From assembly GCA_016271365.2 (NCBI GenBank), contig JADMNL010000028.1:56500001-56564000 (forward strand): a DNA stretch of 64,000 nucleotides. The letters are read 5' to 3'. Below, in pieces: positions 31,765 through 42,744 of the stretch (the stretch's first letter is position 1; the number at the start of each line of letters is the position of its first letter). A model generated the notes under the pieces. That model did no database searches and was not told where the DNA came from. It saw only the letters and a list, made by a program, of their open reading frames with translations. The position numbers and the translations under genes were made by a program. This DNA is from Neoceratodus forsteri. Its lineage: Eukaryota > Chordata > Ceratodontiformes > Ceratodontidae.

Positions 31765-32135
31765 AGTCGCTCCGGAGATTCCTCCTGCTGCTCGGTTCGT
31801 TTGTCCATTTTAAAGTGTAATTCTCTGTTTATTTTACCGAAATTTAACCTCAATCGTCGGTTCACGCTCTGTCTGTGGTATTGTAAGTATTAGATAGGCT
31901 TTTGTTTATTTTCTTCTGTGTGGAACTTGTAGCGTCTTTTGGTTCAGTTTGAACCGATCAGATTGAGTTTAAAATTACCTTCTAGTCCTTTAGAGTCGGT
32001 TCCTGGTTCTTATCGGTTCTAAAAACCCGGATTTTATTACGGTTTTTCCACGACCGTGTCACGTTTGGGAACCGATAAGAGAGTCTTGCTTGGCAGAATT
32101 GCCATTAACGGGCAAGTTTTGGTTAGGCTGGCACT
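31765..32135 (+). promoter_or_regulatory. DIRS copy 5 leader with candidate intron 31883-31993
   Basis: Donor ATT|GTAAGT at 31883 and acceptor AGTCCTTTAG ending at 31993 (111 nt). The perfect stem CTTATCGGTTC / GAACCGATAAG is kept, and GTGTCAC replaces the usual CCGTGACACGG. Confidence 0.5.
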
Positions 32136-33436
32136 ATGTCTGAAAACCCAAAAGAAAAACGGACCCACTGGGTTTTCAGCACTGTGGCCTCTGTGGGAAG
32201 CCTTTGCTAGAGCTGACCACACACCACTTGTATATTGTCTGAGGTTTGACCACCTCAATGCAGAGTGCCAGATTTGTAAGAATTTTCCTGCTGCCACTGT
32301 GGAAAGAGGTTGGTAGGCTCAGGGAAAGGGAGGCCAAAAAGTCTGCTGACCCGGATGGCCAACCCAGTTCGGTTCCAACCGAACCTGAGGGAGTGCCCTC
32401 TGACCAGGGCGATACTTCCTCGGGCAAACGAAGAGCCAGCTCTGAGAAGCCGGTTCCAACTAAAAGGACTAGAAGGTCAGCTAATTTGGGGCCAAAAGTT
32501 CTTTCTCCAACTGCTGAGGAAATAGCCAAAGCTATTCAAATTGTCCAGTCTCTTTCCCCAGTTCCGTCCGAACCGACACCATTAGGGAAGCTCTCGGTTC
32601 GGACAGTTCCTCCGGTTCAAGATTATGATTTTGAGGATTTTTATGAACCGGAGGAAGGGGAGGAGGGGTATGAGGAGAGTGAGTGTGATTTTGAAAGTCT
32701 GGATGTGCCCATTGAGACGGACATCTCTCCAGACAGACCCTCAGAGTGTCCTCCCAGGCTATCTGAGTCCCTTCTCATTTTTGTTTTACAAGAAAGTTGC
32801 TGAGACTCTGCAACTCCTGTTGAGGAAGCTGTTGATGATCAAGAAGAGCCTTATTTTGTGGAAGGAGACTGTCTATCCCTTGCACAAATCTTTTAGGAAA
32901 CAGACAGTAAAATTCTGAAAACTCCTCATTCTATCCTACCTGTGGATAAAGGATGGAGAAGAGGTATGCTTTATCAGGCTCTGATATGGGTTCCTATCCA
33001 GCAGTGCAGCCATGTTGGGGTAGTGCAGGCTGCAGCCTGTGACAAGGCTAATATTCCTCAGCCTCTCACTCTCCTGAAAAGGATTCCAGGAGGATGGATG
33101 CCATGGCAAAGAAACAGTACATGGCAGCATCTTTGGGACTCAGACAGGCAAATTATATGGCTTATGCAGCTAGGTATCAGAAATCCAGGTGGGATACTGT
33201 CCTGGCTATAAAACAGGCCCTGACCAGCTTTCCAGGAGCTGGAGCAGGTGGCTGTGGATAGTATTGAGGCATCAAGGTGCAATTTCATGCTGCAGTAGAC
33301 TCTAATAATGTTTCATCAAGAGTCATGGCTACATCTGTGTCTCTTTGCAGAATGGCCTGGCTCAGGTGTACGGCCCTGTCAGAGGATACCCAGTCTAAGG
33401 CTATGGATTTTCCTGTTGTGGGAAATTCTCTGTTCT
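32136..33436 (+). pseudogene. DIRS ORF1, Gag-like protein (truncated, many frameshifts)
   Basis: ATG at 32136-32138 (MSENPKEK). The zinc-binding region is split by 1-base losses. The frame 32246-32803 reads the charged middle (GKRRASSEKPVPTKRTRRS) and the acidic stretch EPEEGEEGYEESECDFE. QQCSHVGVVQAAACDK follows in 32942-33211. The sequence stops at the position where sister copies encode VVGNSLFGEQTENYM. Confidence 0.8.
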
Positions 33437-34990
33437 AGGGACATGGATATGTTGTTCATCCACACTCATTGGCAGGTATCCTTGCTGCTTTAAATCTTGC
33501 CAGAAGGTCTTCAAGCTTGCTCCTCCCACCCACCCGGGTGGTATAACTCTCGGCTCCGCCCCATGACGCCAGATCTTCCTTACCGCTTGGAAGCTAAGGT
33601 TCCCTCCTTAACGCTCTGCGTTTGAGACTGGTTCCTATTTCTCCGTTTGCGGATTAAAAATAAATTTTGCGAAAAGACTTCAGTCTTGATCCCTCAGGAC
33701 TGCGATGGACCATCGACTCCAGTTTCGGAGATGCCCATACGGGCAGAAGATGTCTCGGACGGATCCACACTCCCGTGTGTCTATTGTAGGCCTTGACGAC
33801 CCGCGAGCTTGCGACCTGTGCTCATCTTTCTCGGCCTCGTCCTCGAAACCCGTGCTGCCCGGTGCAACTGGGCCGTCCCGAGGCGTTCCCTCCGGTGAAG
33901 TCCAAGGAGGCCGGTTGGCGGTGTCCGTGGCGGCGGGCTCGGCGGATCAGCTCGGCGGATGGTCGCCTCGAAGAGGCGCGCGGGCCGTATCTTCCTCGAC
34001 GTGGCGTTTATCCCTCTCTCTGGGTTCTTCCTACCGGCTTCTTTTAAGGAGCTTTGTCGCTCCTCTCCACTAAGGGAAGGGCTAACGTCTGCTGGACCTT
34101 ATTCTCGGTCCAAAAAGAAGGACAGGGGTAAGTCCCTCCGTCGGCTCTTGGGGCCGGGAAGGTCCCTCTCCCGAGTCGTCGGGCCGTCGGCTTCGGTCGA
34201 CCGCTCGGCTTGACCACTGTGGCCTCACGGTGTCCCAGGCTCCAGGTCAGTTGACCGAGACTCCCACTGATGAAGTCGAGATTTTTCTCGACCCGTTGAA
34301 TGAGCTGTCGCCTTAGCAGCCGGGATTCCCCTCTCCCGGTTCCCGGGAGGAGTTGGGATCGATGGGCTCGCCCTGTGCCTCAGTTCGGGCCTCGGATGGA
34401 CCATCCGAGCCAAAGAGTGCGGTTCGGCCGACACCTCCCGCACCGACCTCGGAAATTCCAGGACTCTCGGTCTCGGTCACCGGACCTCTTCGGCGGTCCA
34501 GCCGATCCCACCGTCATAAGCGGTCTGGTCTCGGCACCATGACAGCAGCGTCGCCGCTCGTCCTCGATCCTCCTCCTCGGACGAGGGAGGCTTCAGCGTA
34601 AATCGTCGCGATGCGAGGACCCTCGTTGCAACAGCTCCTCCTGGCCGGGAGTAAGCCGGCCCGTCGCCTTCCCGGCCATTAATTAACTGTCACCGGGCGA
34701 CCGACACAACCCCTGAAACTTATCCGAGGCTACAGGCCGGTTGTTACCGTGAAACCAGCCTGCTCCCACCGATTCAGGGTGGAACCTCCGCCTCCACAGC
34801 CACCTATTGGGGCTCCGACCAAGAGATTCTCGGTCGACTGAGGTCTACCCCATCGGCTGTCAGTTACCCTCACTCCCGACCGACCTCGGCAGGTGAAGGG
34901 TGGCTCCAGGCCAGAGCAGCTCTTGAGGACTCTTCGAGGTCGAAGATGATTCCTCCTTTTTACTCCAGCGACTGGACTTGGGCAGACAGG
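33437..34990 (+). pseudogene. GC-rich 5' region of another DIRS-like family (tentative)
   Basis: Composition changes sharply to CpG-rich. Broken frames contain PYGQKMSRTDPHSR, then IVGLDDPRACDLC, a CxxC/His pattern like the zinc-binding N-terminus of DIRS ORF1 (C...DxHxxCVxCLG...CxxC), followed by Ser/Pro/Arg-rich stretches. TCGGTC/GACCGA-type motifs recur. No RT or recombinase is present. The family assignment is inference; a Gypsy-type gag region is an alternative. Confidence 0.4.
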
Positions 34991-35015
34991 AGACAGAGGG
35001 TGGTGGTAAATGGGT

Positions 35016-35155
35016 TACAATCTTTGGAGATGGGGTGACCAGTGGACTACCTTAGGGATCAGTATAAGACCAGTCCTGTTCAATGTCTTCATTAATGACA
35101 TTGCAGATGGACTGAAAGGAAAGGTCTACCTGTTTGCAGGTGACACCCAAGATCT
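35016..35155 (+). pseudogene. CR1-like RT fragment
   Basis: Short stretch whose translation across small lesions reads like the CR1 palm: VTSGLP.GS, LFNVFINDIADGLKGKVYLFA, then GDT in place of the catalytic DDT. About 140 bases only, on the plus strand. Confidence 0.55.
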
Positions 35156-35689
35156 CGCTATGTATGTTTTTGTCTATGAAAGTACCTAGAGCCAAAGGCT
35201 CTTTTACAGAGGTTCCACGTCATAGCAATCACATGTGTACAAATTCAAAATACAGAGGTTACATATACACAGTCATCAAATGTTCAGTTTACAGTAGGGC
35301 AATGTTACAACCAGTAAAAGTATCAAACGAGGAGTACAGAACACTACAGAAAATGCTAGAACAGGTTCAGTTGGTAAAGCTTATACACTTTTGCAGATAA
35401 AGGAGTTTTTTTGGAGTGAGAGTATCGTCAGTAGTATAGTTAGGACAAGGTCACTTGACCCAGTTAAGAAAAATAAAGTTAGGCAATATAGGATGTTTCG
35501 GAAACACGGTGTGTCAGCTGCAACATTAGGTAAGCTATGAAAACACTAATCTAGGTTGCCAGAACATGTTAAAGCATCAGTTCTATTGTCTGAAGTGCTA
35601 ATAAGAATAGACAGCAGGGAGGCCCATGTTACCAGGGTGAGAAGTGACAAGGCAGAGATCCTGAAGCCTGGGGGGATTTACCAGGATGG
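35156..35689. other. Intergenic, no family recognised
   Basis: No recognisable domain, repeat or RNA gene. Confidence 0.5.
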
Positions 35690-36130
35690 GGGGTAGGCAA
35701 ACAAAAGTAAAATAAGGGAGATAGTGAACGAAGGAAAATGAGGGAGGGGGAGGTTGGGGAAATGAGAAATGGGGAGGGGGCTAAGGGGCAAGGGATGACC
35801 ATGGGCAGAGAGGGAGTGGGGTGGAAGGATGGGAGAGCATGGGGAAATCCAGGGGCAGAAAGGGGTTGGGGGTGGAGGAAAGGGGGAAACAAAGGGAAGG
35901 AAGCAGGGAGGAGGCACACAGGGGTGCGAGAGGAGAGGGGTGAGGGAATAGGAGTATCACTGGGATGCAGGACAGTGGGGGTGGAGGGGAGAAAGGGGGA
36001 AATGAGTAGGAGAGGAGGAGAGATGGCGTAGAACAGAAAGTAGGGAGGGAAGAGGAGCAAGACTAGAGGGCAAGTAGGAAGGTAGAAGGCTGATAGGAGG
36101 AGAATAGATGGGGAGGGGATCAGGTCTCAC
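35690..36130. repeat. Purine-rich low-complexity tract
   Basis: GGGGA/GGAGG-rich plus strand, similar in style to 6936-7340. Minus-strand Pro/Ser/Phe-rich frames are compositional. It lies just upstream of an L1-like ORF1 and might belong to that element's 5' region. Confidence 0.65.
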
Positions 36131-36460
36131 AGTCACAGTTGCTGTCTGAGGCTAGGGGCCGATGGAATTTAGATTTAAAAGGTCCTAGCTGTGATCGTGT
36201 GATGCCTGCTGAGGAGTAGCTGCTCTGCTGAGAAGCTCCAATCAAATGCTCAATTTCTCACTATTTTCCCATATTCAGAGACATTTCCTACTCTACTTAG
36301 GAGTCTTCCCAGCTCTAACCTGAGTAGCGATCAACAATGGGAGAGGCAGAGACATTTCACTGGGATCAGGATTTCGCAGATTGATGACTCTGAGGGCTAA
36401 CAGGATGCAGTGCAGGTCTAGATTGCAAATGGCCCTGCAGGAACAACTGCCCACTAGATC

Positions 36461-37380
36461 TTGCATCTGCAACTACTTAGTCACCTAACAGACAGATGTA
36501 CACAGAGCAGCAAACAATCAAAACAGCCTTTGCTTGCACTGATTTCAGAGTTCAGGGACTGGAAACCAAACCTGTCAGCGGTCACACAGCGGGTGACCCA
36601 TGCTGAGGCCCATATTTCATCGACGGAGGACCGATGTAACAAAACTGAGCCTGAGGTGATGGTTCTATGGTGCACTGGATGAAAAAAATGGAGGAAAAAG
36701 TGGAAGACCTGGAGGACCACTCCAGGAGGAACAATTTAGCACTATTGGAACTCCCGGAGGGGGGAAGAGCGTTCATCTACTATCCCCTTTGTTATTAAAA
36801 GTGCTCACAGGGCCCCACCTATGTGACTGAGCATGCTCACTGTTCCCTCAGATCCATGCCAGCCCCTGGAGACCCACTTCGGCCCATCATATTTAAAGTG
36901 CTCAATTATCTGAACCGCGATCATTTGTTAAAAGCAGCCAGAGCGGCAGAAAAATTTGAATGGTCTGGAAAACGTCTTAGACTGGTCCCGGATCTCACCT
37001 TCAAAGTGCGACAAGATCAAGAGGCCTATCGACCTCACAGTCCATATTATGGACAGCAAAGATTAAGCAACGTATGATGTACCCTGCTCGGCTTGAGGTA
37101 ACTCTCCCCTGAGCATACCATTTTGATACAGCACAGCAGGCAGCTGGAGAACTGGTCAGTTGTTACTGGAACTATTTGGCAAAGAGGGATGAGGATATTT
37201 GTGCTCAATTTGTGGAACTACGAGAAGTATTATAACCTAAGCTTGTCCTGGCCGTCTAGTAAGATCAACCACGGTGAGATAAAATGTGGCCTCCCAGAAT
37301 CTACATTGTGCAGCATTCTAGAAGTTAGTTATTTTTTGACCTGCTTTGACTGAATTCTTGACCCATTTTGGAGATCTGAT
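36461..37380 (+). pseudogene. L1/Tx1-type LINE ORF1 remnant
   Basis: RNA-binding chaperone of L1-type LINEs. Successive frames show a coiled-coil-like Thr/Glu-rich part (TQRVTHAEAHISSTEDRC), the signature KVEDLEDHSRRNNLALLELP, then PLRPIIFKVLNYLNRDHLLK typical of the RRM domain, and MYPARLEVTL of the C-terminal domain. It is broken by stops and frameshifts. The matching ORF2 pieces lie at 42745-43540 and 44295-44830, separated by a CR1 insertion. Confidence 0.72.
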
Positions 37381-37659
37381 TAAAATTTACTTTTGCGGGG
37401 TGAAGTTTTCCTGCATCATCTGGCATTAACTTTGGAGAACTCTGTGGGGTTGCAGCATTGAGACCTGCTCCTGTTTAGATACTTTAATGTTTGATTTTGA
37501 CAACCATTTTTAGTTTGGGAGGTTGGTTAGTACTCTAGGAGATCGCCATTACATTTTATTTCTGTCCCTTTCTTGTCGTGAATTATCTGCAGTGTCTAAT
37601 TTGAAGGACTGCTCGTACAGAGATATGGTTTACATTATTTGAAGAACCCAGCCTGAGCA

Positions 37660-38175
37660 TTTGACAGATTTCTGGAGGAGACAAAAGGGGACCCTAACCT
37701 CCCACGTGCTCCACCACCCACCACTCCTTCAGGCTACCATGGCCCCACCTGATCCACATGTCCCTTACTGAGATTCCAACTCACATGGCAGCCACCCCAG
37801 GGTAATCCAGACTCAACCTTCACCGGGTGGATCCCTCTCCAAGGAGGAAGGCACCAGGAGGCAACCAGAGCTACTAGTTGGCCCCGGATGCTGCTCAGGT
37901 GGAGAGGCTCCTTCAGGGCATTGGTGGCATTGGTGGACTAGCAGCCATCATCTGTTTAATCGTGGAGCGTTTTGGTCCGGTTTTCTGTGCTGTTCCCTTA
38001 TGCCATCTCTGCAGTGCTCCTGGTCTCCACCAGAGGCTGCTGCAGCATGATGCCTCCCCAATACCCACCCCAGGAGAGGTCCATTCCTGAACCCAGGTCA
38101 CCGGCGTGGTTCGAGGTAAGGCGCCAGTGCCTCAACCTTCTGCGCCACTGGGCCAGATCTAATCAATCTTTCTGA
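37660..38175 (-). mobile_element. tRNA-derived SINE (tentative)
   Basis: On the minus strand from about 38160 the sequence GGCCCAGTGGCGCAGAAGG holds an A-box match (TGGCGCAGAAGG), followed about 50 bases later by a weak B box (GGGTTCAGGAAT). The body continues to about 37660. A diverged relative may lie at 44.83-45.3 kb. Confidence 0.45.
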
Positions 38176-38309
38176 ACTCCAGACCATTATTAAGATTCGA
38201 TGTTACAGGGCCTGTAAAGGTCTGTGGCCCAATTAGATATATATATTTCACGGACAAGCATGCTCATAGAAACGTAGAAACACAGAAACATAGACTTTGA
38301 TGGCAGAAA

Positions 38310-40175
38310 TGTAACTCCCAGGTGGCGCTATCCAGTGGGCTACTACCCCTGCCAGCTTGACTACTGACAGGTTGAGGGGCCTAGGTTCTATGGCGGTGCC
38401 TCCACCCAGAAGTCAGGGTTTGTAGTGGTTAGATTAGCTTGGTCACAGCCCTCTGGGACACTGAGACCCCTTTATTCCTCTAGTGGCTCACACAATGCAC
38501 AGAAGTTACAGTCCCAATACCCCACATGTACACACTGCTCATTCGTAAAGTACCACTTACCCTCGAGACTGATTCTGAGGTTCGTCTCTGGGGACCCCCT
38601 GAAAAATAAGGTTAATCAACATACACAAACCAATACAATCCTTGATATGTAGGTACTGACACTTCAGACAGTTTAAGTTTAACAACATCAAATCTGGTTT
38701 ATTTAGGGGGAATAAAACACGGGAGGGGGAGATCAGGTTAATTGGCAGAATTAAATCACAGTACTGTGCACACATACAGGGTCTGAAAAGTCACACTCTG
38801 GGTACCCAGGTTGGAGGGGGGCTAGCCAGGTCTGTTGCCCAGAGTTAGCCAGCAGGTGCAGATGGACAGGGCCCTGTAGAAGAAAATATAGGCACAACAC
38901 CCAGTTGTAATCCGGAGCCGGATGGCTCACTCCATGAAGAAGTGAAACAACAATAATTAGATGACACACTTGTAATTGAAAACAGGATGCAGGGGAATAC
39001 CCTGATTTGTACTCACAATACCCAAGCTGAGAACCAGATGATGGATGTTCTTCTGCGTTGCCAGAACAACAGGGCATGGAGACAAGGTCCTTGTGACTGG
39101 ACCCCACTGCAGTAGATAGCAAACTAATTTAGTCCGAGATAAGCTGGGGTTTTGCTTCCAGCTTCAACACACAGCACACAGCACAGGGATTGGAAATAGC
39201 GATTCTCTCACAAGCACCACGCACATTCATATGTAAAAGGAAAGTACTATACCAGGCAGGCTGCTCCTAGATCCCGATCACAATTACTGCAAAATACCCA
39301 GGAGCACACACAGCAGCTTCAGTTCCTGACAGACCGAAGCGTGATTCAGCAATTTCCGTCTTCTACAGGGTTAGCCTGGTTTCTACCTTTCAGACTTCCT
39401 TCTTCTCCTCACAAGTCAGATTCGTCTGAACTAGTGCTTACAACAGCTGCAGGCCAAACCTCAGGGCCTCACATGTGCTTCCCGCATGAAACTATACACT
39501 CAGGAAGCACAGATCTCCTCTCTCTTCACTGTCATAACTGATCTAATCTTTCTAGTCACAGAGCAGGGCATCTCTTTAGCTCCACACTATTCTGTTGGCT
39601 AGTTCGGTTGTCACTCACAATAAGACCCTCTGTTGATGAAAAAGGCGCCAAGGTCAAAACTACATTTCCCAGAGTCACTGCTCATACAATCTCTTGTGGC
39701 TGGCTCAAAATTGAGAGTCCAGGTTCCAATTCATCCACAGGCTCCATTTTAAGGTCTCCCTATCATCCCTGATTGGTCCAAGTCAGCAATTCAGGACCAA
39801 AATGAAAGAGCTACACTGAAACAGTTCGTGCTGAAATAAAGGCAGGTTAGACAAACTACATTTCTCAGTCACTCTAAATGATTTCTGGCAAACAGTTATA
39901 TCTTTCAACAGAGCTCCTCTGCAAATGTAGCTAAGGCAGAAATGGAGTAATTACAGCAGCTCGGTGATTCGAGCATTAAATACACAGTCCCCCCATACAA
40001 CTAATTAAGTCTGCAAGCAGACAGCTTCTTAAAGAGACAGTACATGGAGGTTCAATTAGCACTCACTTTGGAACCACATTTAAACAGCTCAGACACCGAA
40101 CACCGCCCAGACTAGGAGCATTCAGGCAAGCTCCTGGAAGACTTTTGGGAACCCCCATTTGCAGGGGGGGTTACA
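38310..40175. mobile_element. TGTAAC...GTTACA-bounded insert in CR1 3' UTR (solo LTR or DNA element)
   Basis: Sequence between the two halves of the CR1 3' UTR starts TGTAACTCCC and ends GGGGGGGTTACA, i.e. inverted ends of the TG...CA type. Length 1866 bases. No transposase, RT or tRNA-primer site was found, so a solo LTR of a Gypsy-like element is plausible, and a non-autonomous DNA transposon possible. A 4- to 6-bp target duplication is not clear (left AGAAA, right TAAGG). Confidence 0.6.
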
Positions 40176-41835
40176 TAAGGACCACTTGGCCCACCTAGTC
40201 TGCCCATTTCCCTACCTACTGGATAAGCTGCAGATCCTAGTTAACCAACAGCCTATTTCTTCCTACGACCAACAAGAACTGTCTTATGTCTGTCCCATGC
40301 ATTCTTAAATTCTCCCAGAGTTTTAGACCCCACAACCTCCTCAGAAAGGTGGCGCCATGTGTCCACCACCCTCTCTGTGAAAAAATACTTCCTCACATTG
40401 CCCCTGAGCCGTCCCCCCATTATCTTTAAATTGTGTCCCCTTGTTCTTGCAGATCTCTTTTTCTGAAAGATGCTACCCTCTTGGACTTTATTTATTCCAC
40501 TGAGGTACTTTAAATGTTTCTATCATGCCCCCCTCCTCCTTTCCTCAAGGGTATACATATTAAACTCTTTAGTCTCTCCTCAGATGGCTTCTCTTGCAGA
40601 CCCTGCACCATTTAGTTGCCCTCCTCAGGACTGCCTCCATCCTGTCTATGTCCTTGGGAGATGGGGTCTCCAGAACTGGATGTAGTACTCTGATGGGGTC
40701 TCACCAACTGTTAGGGTCTCACCAACTTCCTGTTTTCTGCTAGTGATGCCTTCTACACATCCCAGTATCCCCCAGCCTCCCTATTGTCTTCTCACATTGT
40801 TTGCCAACCTAAGATCATCTGACTAGTGATTACCCCAGGTCCCTTTCCATTTTTGTTGTTGTTACAGTACTCTTCCCTGGGTTTTTGTTTCCAGGTGCAT
40901 TATTTTGCACTTTCTTGCATTGAATCAAGTTGCCATACTTCTGATCATTCCTCCAACCTTGCCAAGTCCCTTCTCATACTTTCCATGTCCCCTTGTGTAT
41001 CAACCCTGTTGCAAATCTTTGTGTCATCTGCAAAGAGGTATACTTTTCCTTCCAGTCCCTCTGCAATGTCACTTATAAAGACATTAAAAAGGACTGGACC
41101 CAGTACTGAACCCTGTGGTTCCCCATGAGTAACCCCCTTTCTTCAGAGTGGACTCCGTTTACTGTTACCTTCTGTGCCCTGTTGTCCAACCAATGCTTTA
41201 CCCAGGCTACCACCCTGAGACCCACTCCCAGGCTGGCTAATTTGTTTATTTATCTTTTGTGTGGGACTCTGTCAAATGCCTTGCTAAAATCTAGGTAGGC
41301 CATGTCCACAGCCCCTCCCTGGTCTATTACTTTGGTCACCCAGTCAAAGAAATTGATTAGATTCATCTGACATGACTTTCCCGCTGTGAATCCATTCTGC
41401 CTTGGGTCCTGTGTCCCACTGGCCTCTAGGTACTCAATAATTCTTTCCTTCAGAAGTGATCCCATCAGTTTCCCTACCACAGACATCAAACTGACAGGTC
41501 TATAGTTTCCTGCCTCTGTCTTGCTCCCACTTTAGTGAAGGGGAATCCCATCTGCCCTCCTCCAGTCCTCTGGTACCACACCATCCTCCCATGATTTGTT
41601 AAAGAGGGTAGTCAGTGGTGTTACTAATTCTCCCTTTAATTCTTTTAGAATTCTGGGGTGAATCACGTCAGGCTCCATTGCTTTGTCCACATTCAGTTTT
41701 AGGTGTTCTTTCAGAACCCTTTCTTCTATGAAAGGACTGGGAATGACCCCCCCCCATCCAGAATGTTTTTGTTAATTGGATTAACTCCATGCTGGTTGGT
41801 GGAGTTGGCATCTTTTTTCTTTATACACCAATATT
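40176..41835 (-). pseudogene. CR1 ORF2, RT domain and C-terminus (truncated)
   Basis: The minus strand reads, 5' to 3': GNYRPVSLMSVVGKLMGSLL in pieces, GFTAGKSCQMNLINFFDWV, VDMAYLDFSKAFDRVPHKR (frame 41250-41489), then the VPQGS-like and FADDT-like region in broken frames (about 41000-41100). Stops and frameshifts are frequent. No endonuclease is present. Confidence 0.75.
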
Positions 41836-42744
41836 AAGGAAGAGTTGTCAAATGTAGCTGCTGTTTAGAATATGGTCAGCAACATCTCTACTGCTGGGGA
41901 CTTCCTTTTAATATGTCAAATATACTTGTACAGAACTTTTGAGAAACTCTCATTGGGGCTATTGCCATAGTTAAATTCTGTTTAGGTTTATTGTCACGCC
42001 CTCTTGGCATGCTGGTTACAATAACATGGCTATTCAAGATTATAGCTGGTTTTCTTTTACTATGCAGCATTCAGTTCTTTACCTCAAGTATGGTTAATCA
42101 ATGTTTATTATATGTCATAGTGAGTTGAGTGCAGACTGCCGTTAGGGATGATCTGTTTTGTTGTAACTATCCAATCGGATATTTCAGGTACTCCATAGGT
42201 TAATACATTTATATTTTCTTAACATAGCGGACAGTGGCTGGGATGGCTTCCCTCTTAATTTCCTTCCACTATTTCTCCTTTTAGACCCTCCCAACAAGAT
42301 CTTTTCATTTTAATTTTAGAATAAGGGGCTACACCAAGGGAAATGGCCCAGTTGGTAGGAGTTTAGGAGGGGCAGCTTTATACCAGTAGCCCCTTTCTCA
42401 GTTGTCATTATTTTTTGAGTTGTTGGAACACATTGGAACTTCAGCAATACCCTTAAACTTTGCAGACTTAAGGAGTAATCCTAATTTGAGACTCCGTCTG
42501 GGGAAAGTGGAGTAGGCAGGAGTTTATGTCATTGAGGTGGATTTGCTCCTCTGGGTGTCATGGATTTGAGAGTCAGAGTAGGCTTTCAGCCTGGGTAGAA
42601 TGTGGGATGGTGGGAGGTGTGGATGGGGGACTTTTGGGAAGGAGGAGATGGGAAGAGGGAAGGCAGGGTGGGTGTGGGAACTTGGAGATATCATCTATAG
42701 CTTTTTGCAGGATGAGGGAGCCTAGACTAGTTTTATCTTGTTTC
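41836..42744. other. Probable L1-element spacer, no clear coding
   Basis: AT-rich sequence between the CR1 and the L1 endonuclease remnant. By position it could be ORF1-ORF2 intergenic sequence of the L1/Tx1 element. No domain is readable. Confidence 0.4.

Larger units (their letters stand above)
31578..33436 (+). mobile_element. DIRS-type retrotransposon, copy 5 (3'-truncated)
   Basis: Left terminus TTCAAACAACATGAAG, left ITR, leader and ORF1 up to about codon 430, then abrupt change at 33436 (GGGAAATTCTCTGTTC) into unrelated GC-rich DNA. No RT, recombinase, ICR or right ITR follows. Many 1-base deletions. Confidence 0.88.
38262..41835 (-). mobile_element. CR1 LINE, 5'-truncated, interrupted by a 1.87-kb insert
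   Basis: The 3' end (plus-strand left side) shows four 8-bp units of the TTTCTRYG type (CATAGAAACGTAGAAACACAG), the CR1 terminal hallmark, followed by TTTGATGGCAGA. The 3' UTR resumes after the insert at 40176 (TAAGGACCACTTGGCCCACC), exactly as in the CR1 at 49605. It extends to the upstream part of the RT domain and stops at about 41835. Confidence 0.85.

Noticed and set aside
33705..34600. CpG-rich region as a CpG-island promoter of a host gene
   Set aside because: The Cys/His-containing frames and the direct joint to a truncated DIRS point to a mobile element; no TATA, exon or transcript signal was seen. Kept only as a tentative DIRS-like remnant.
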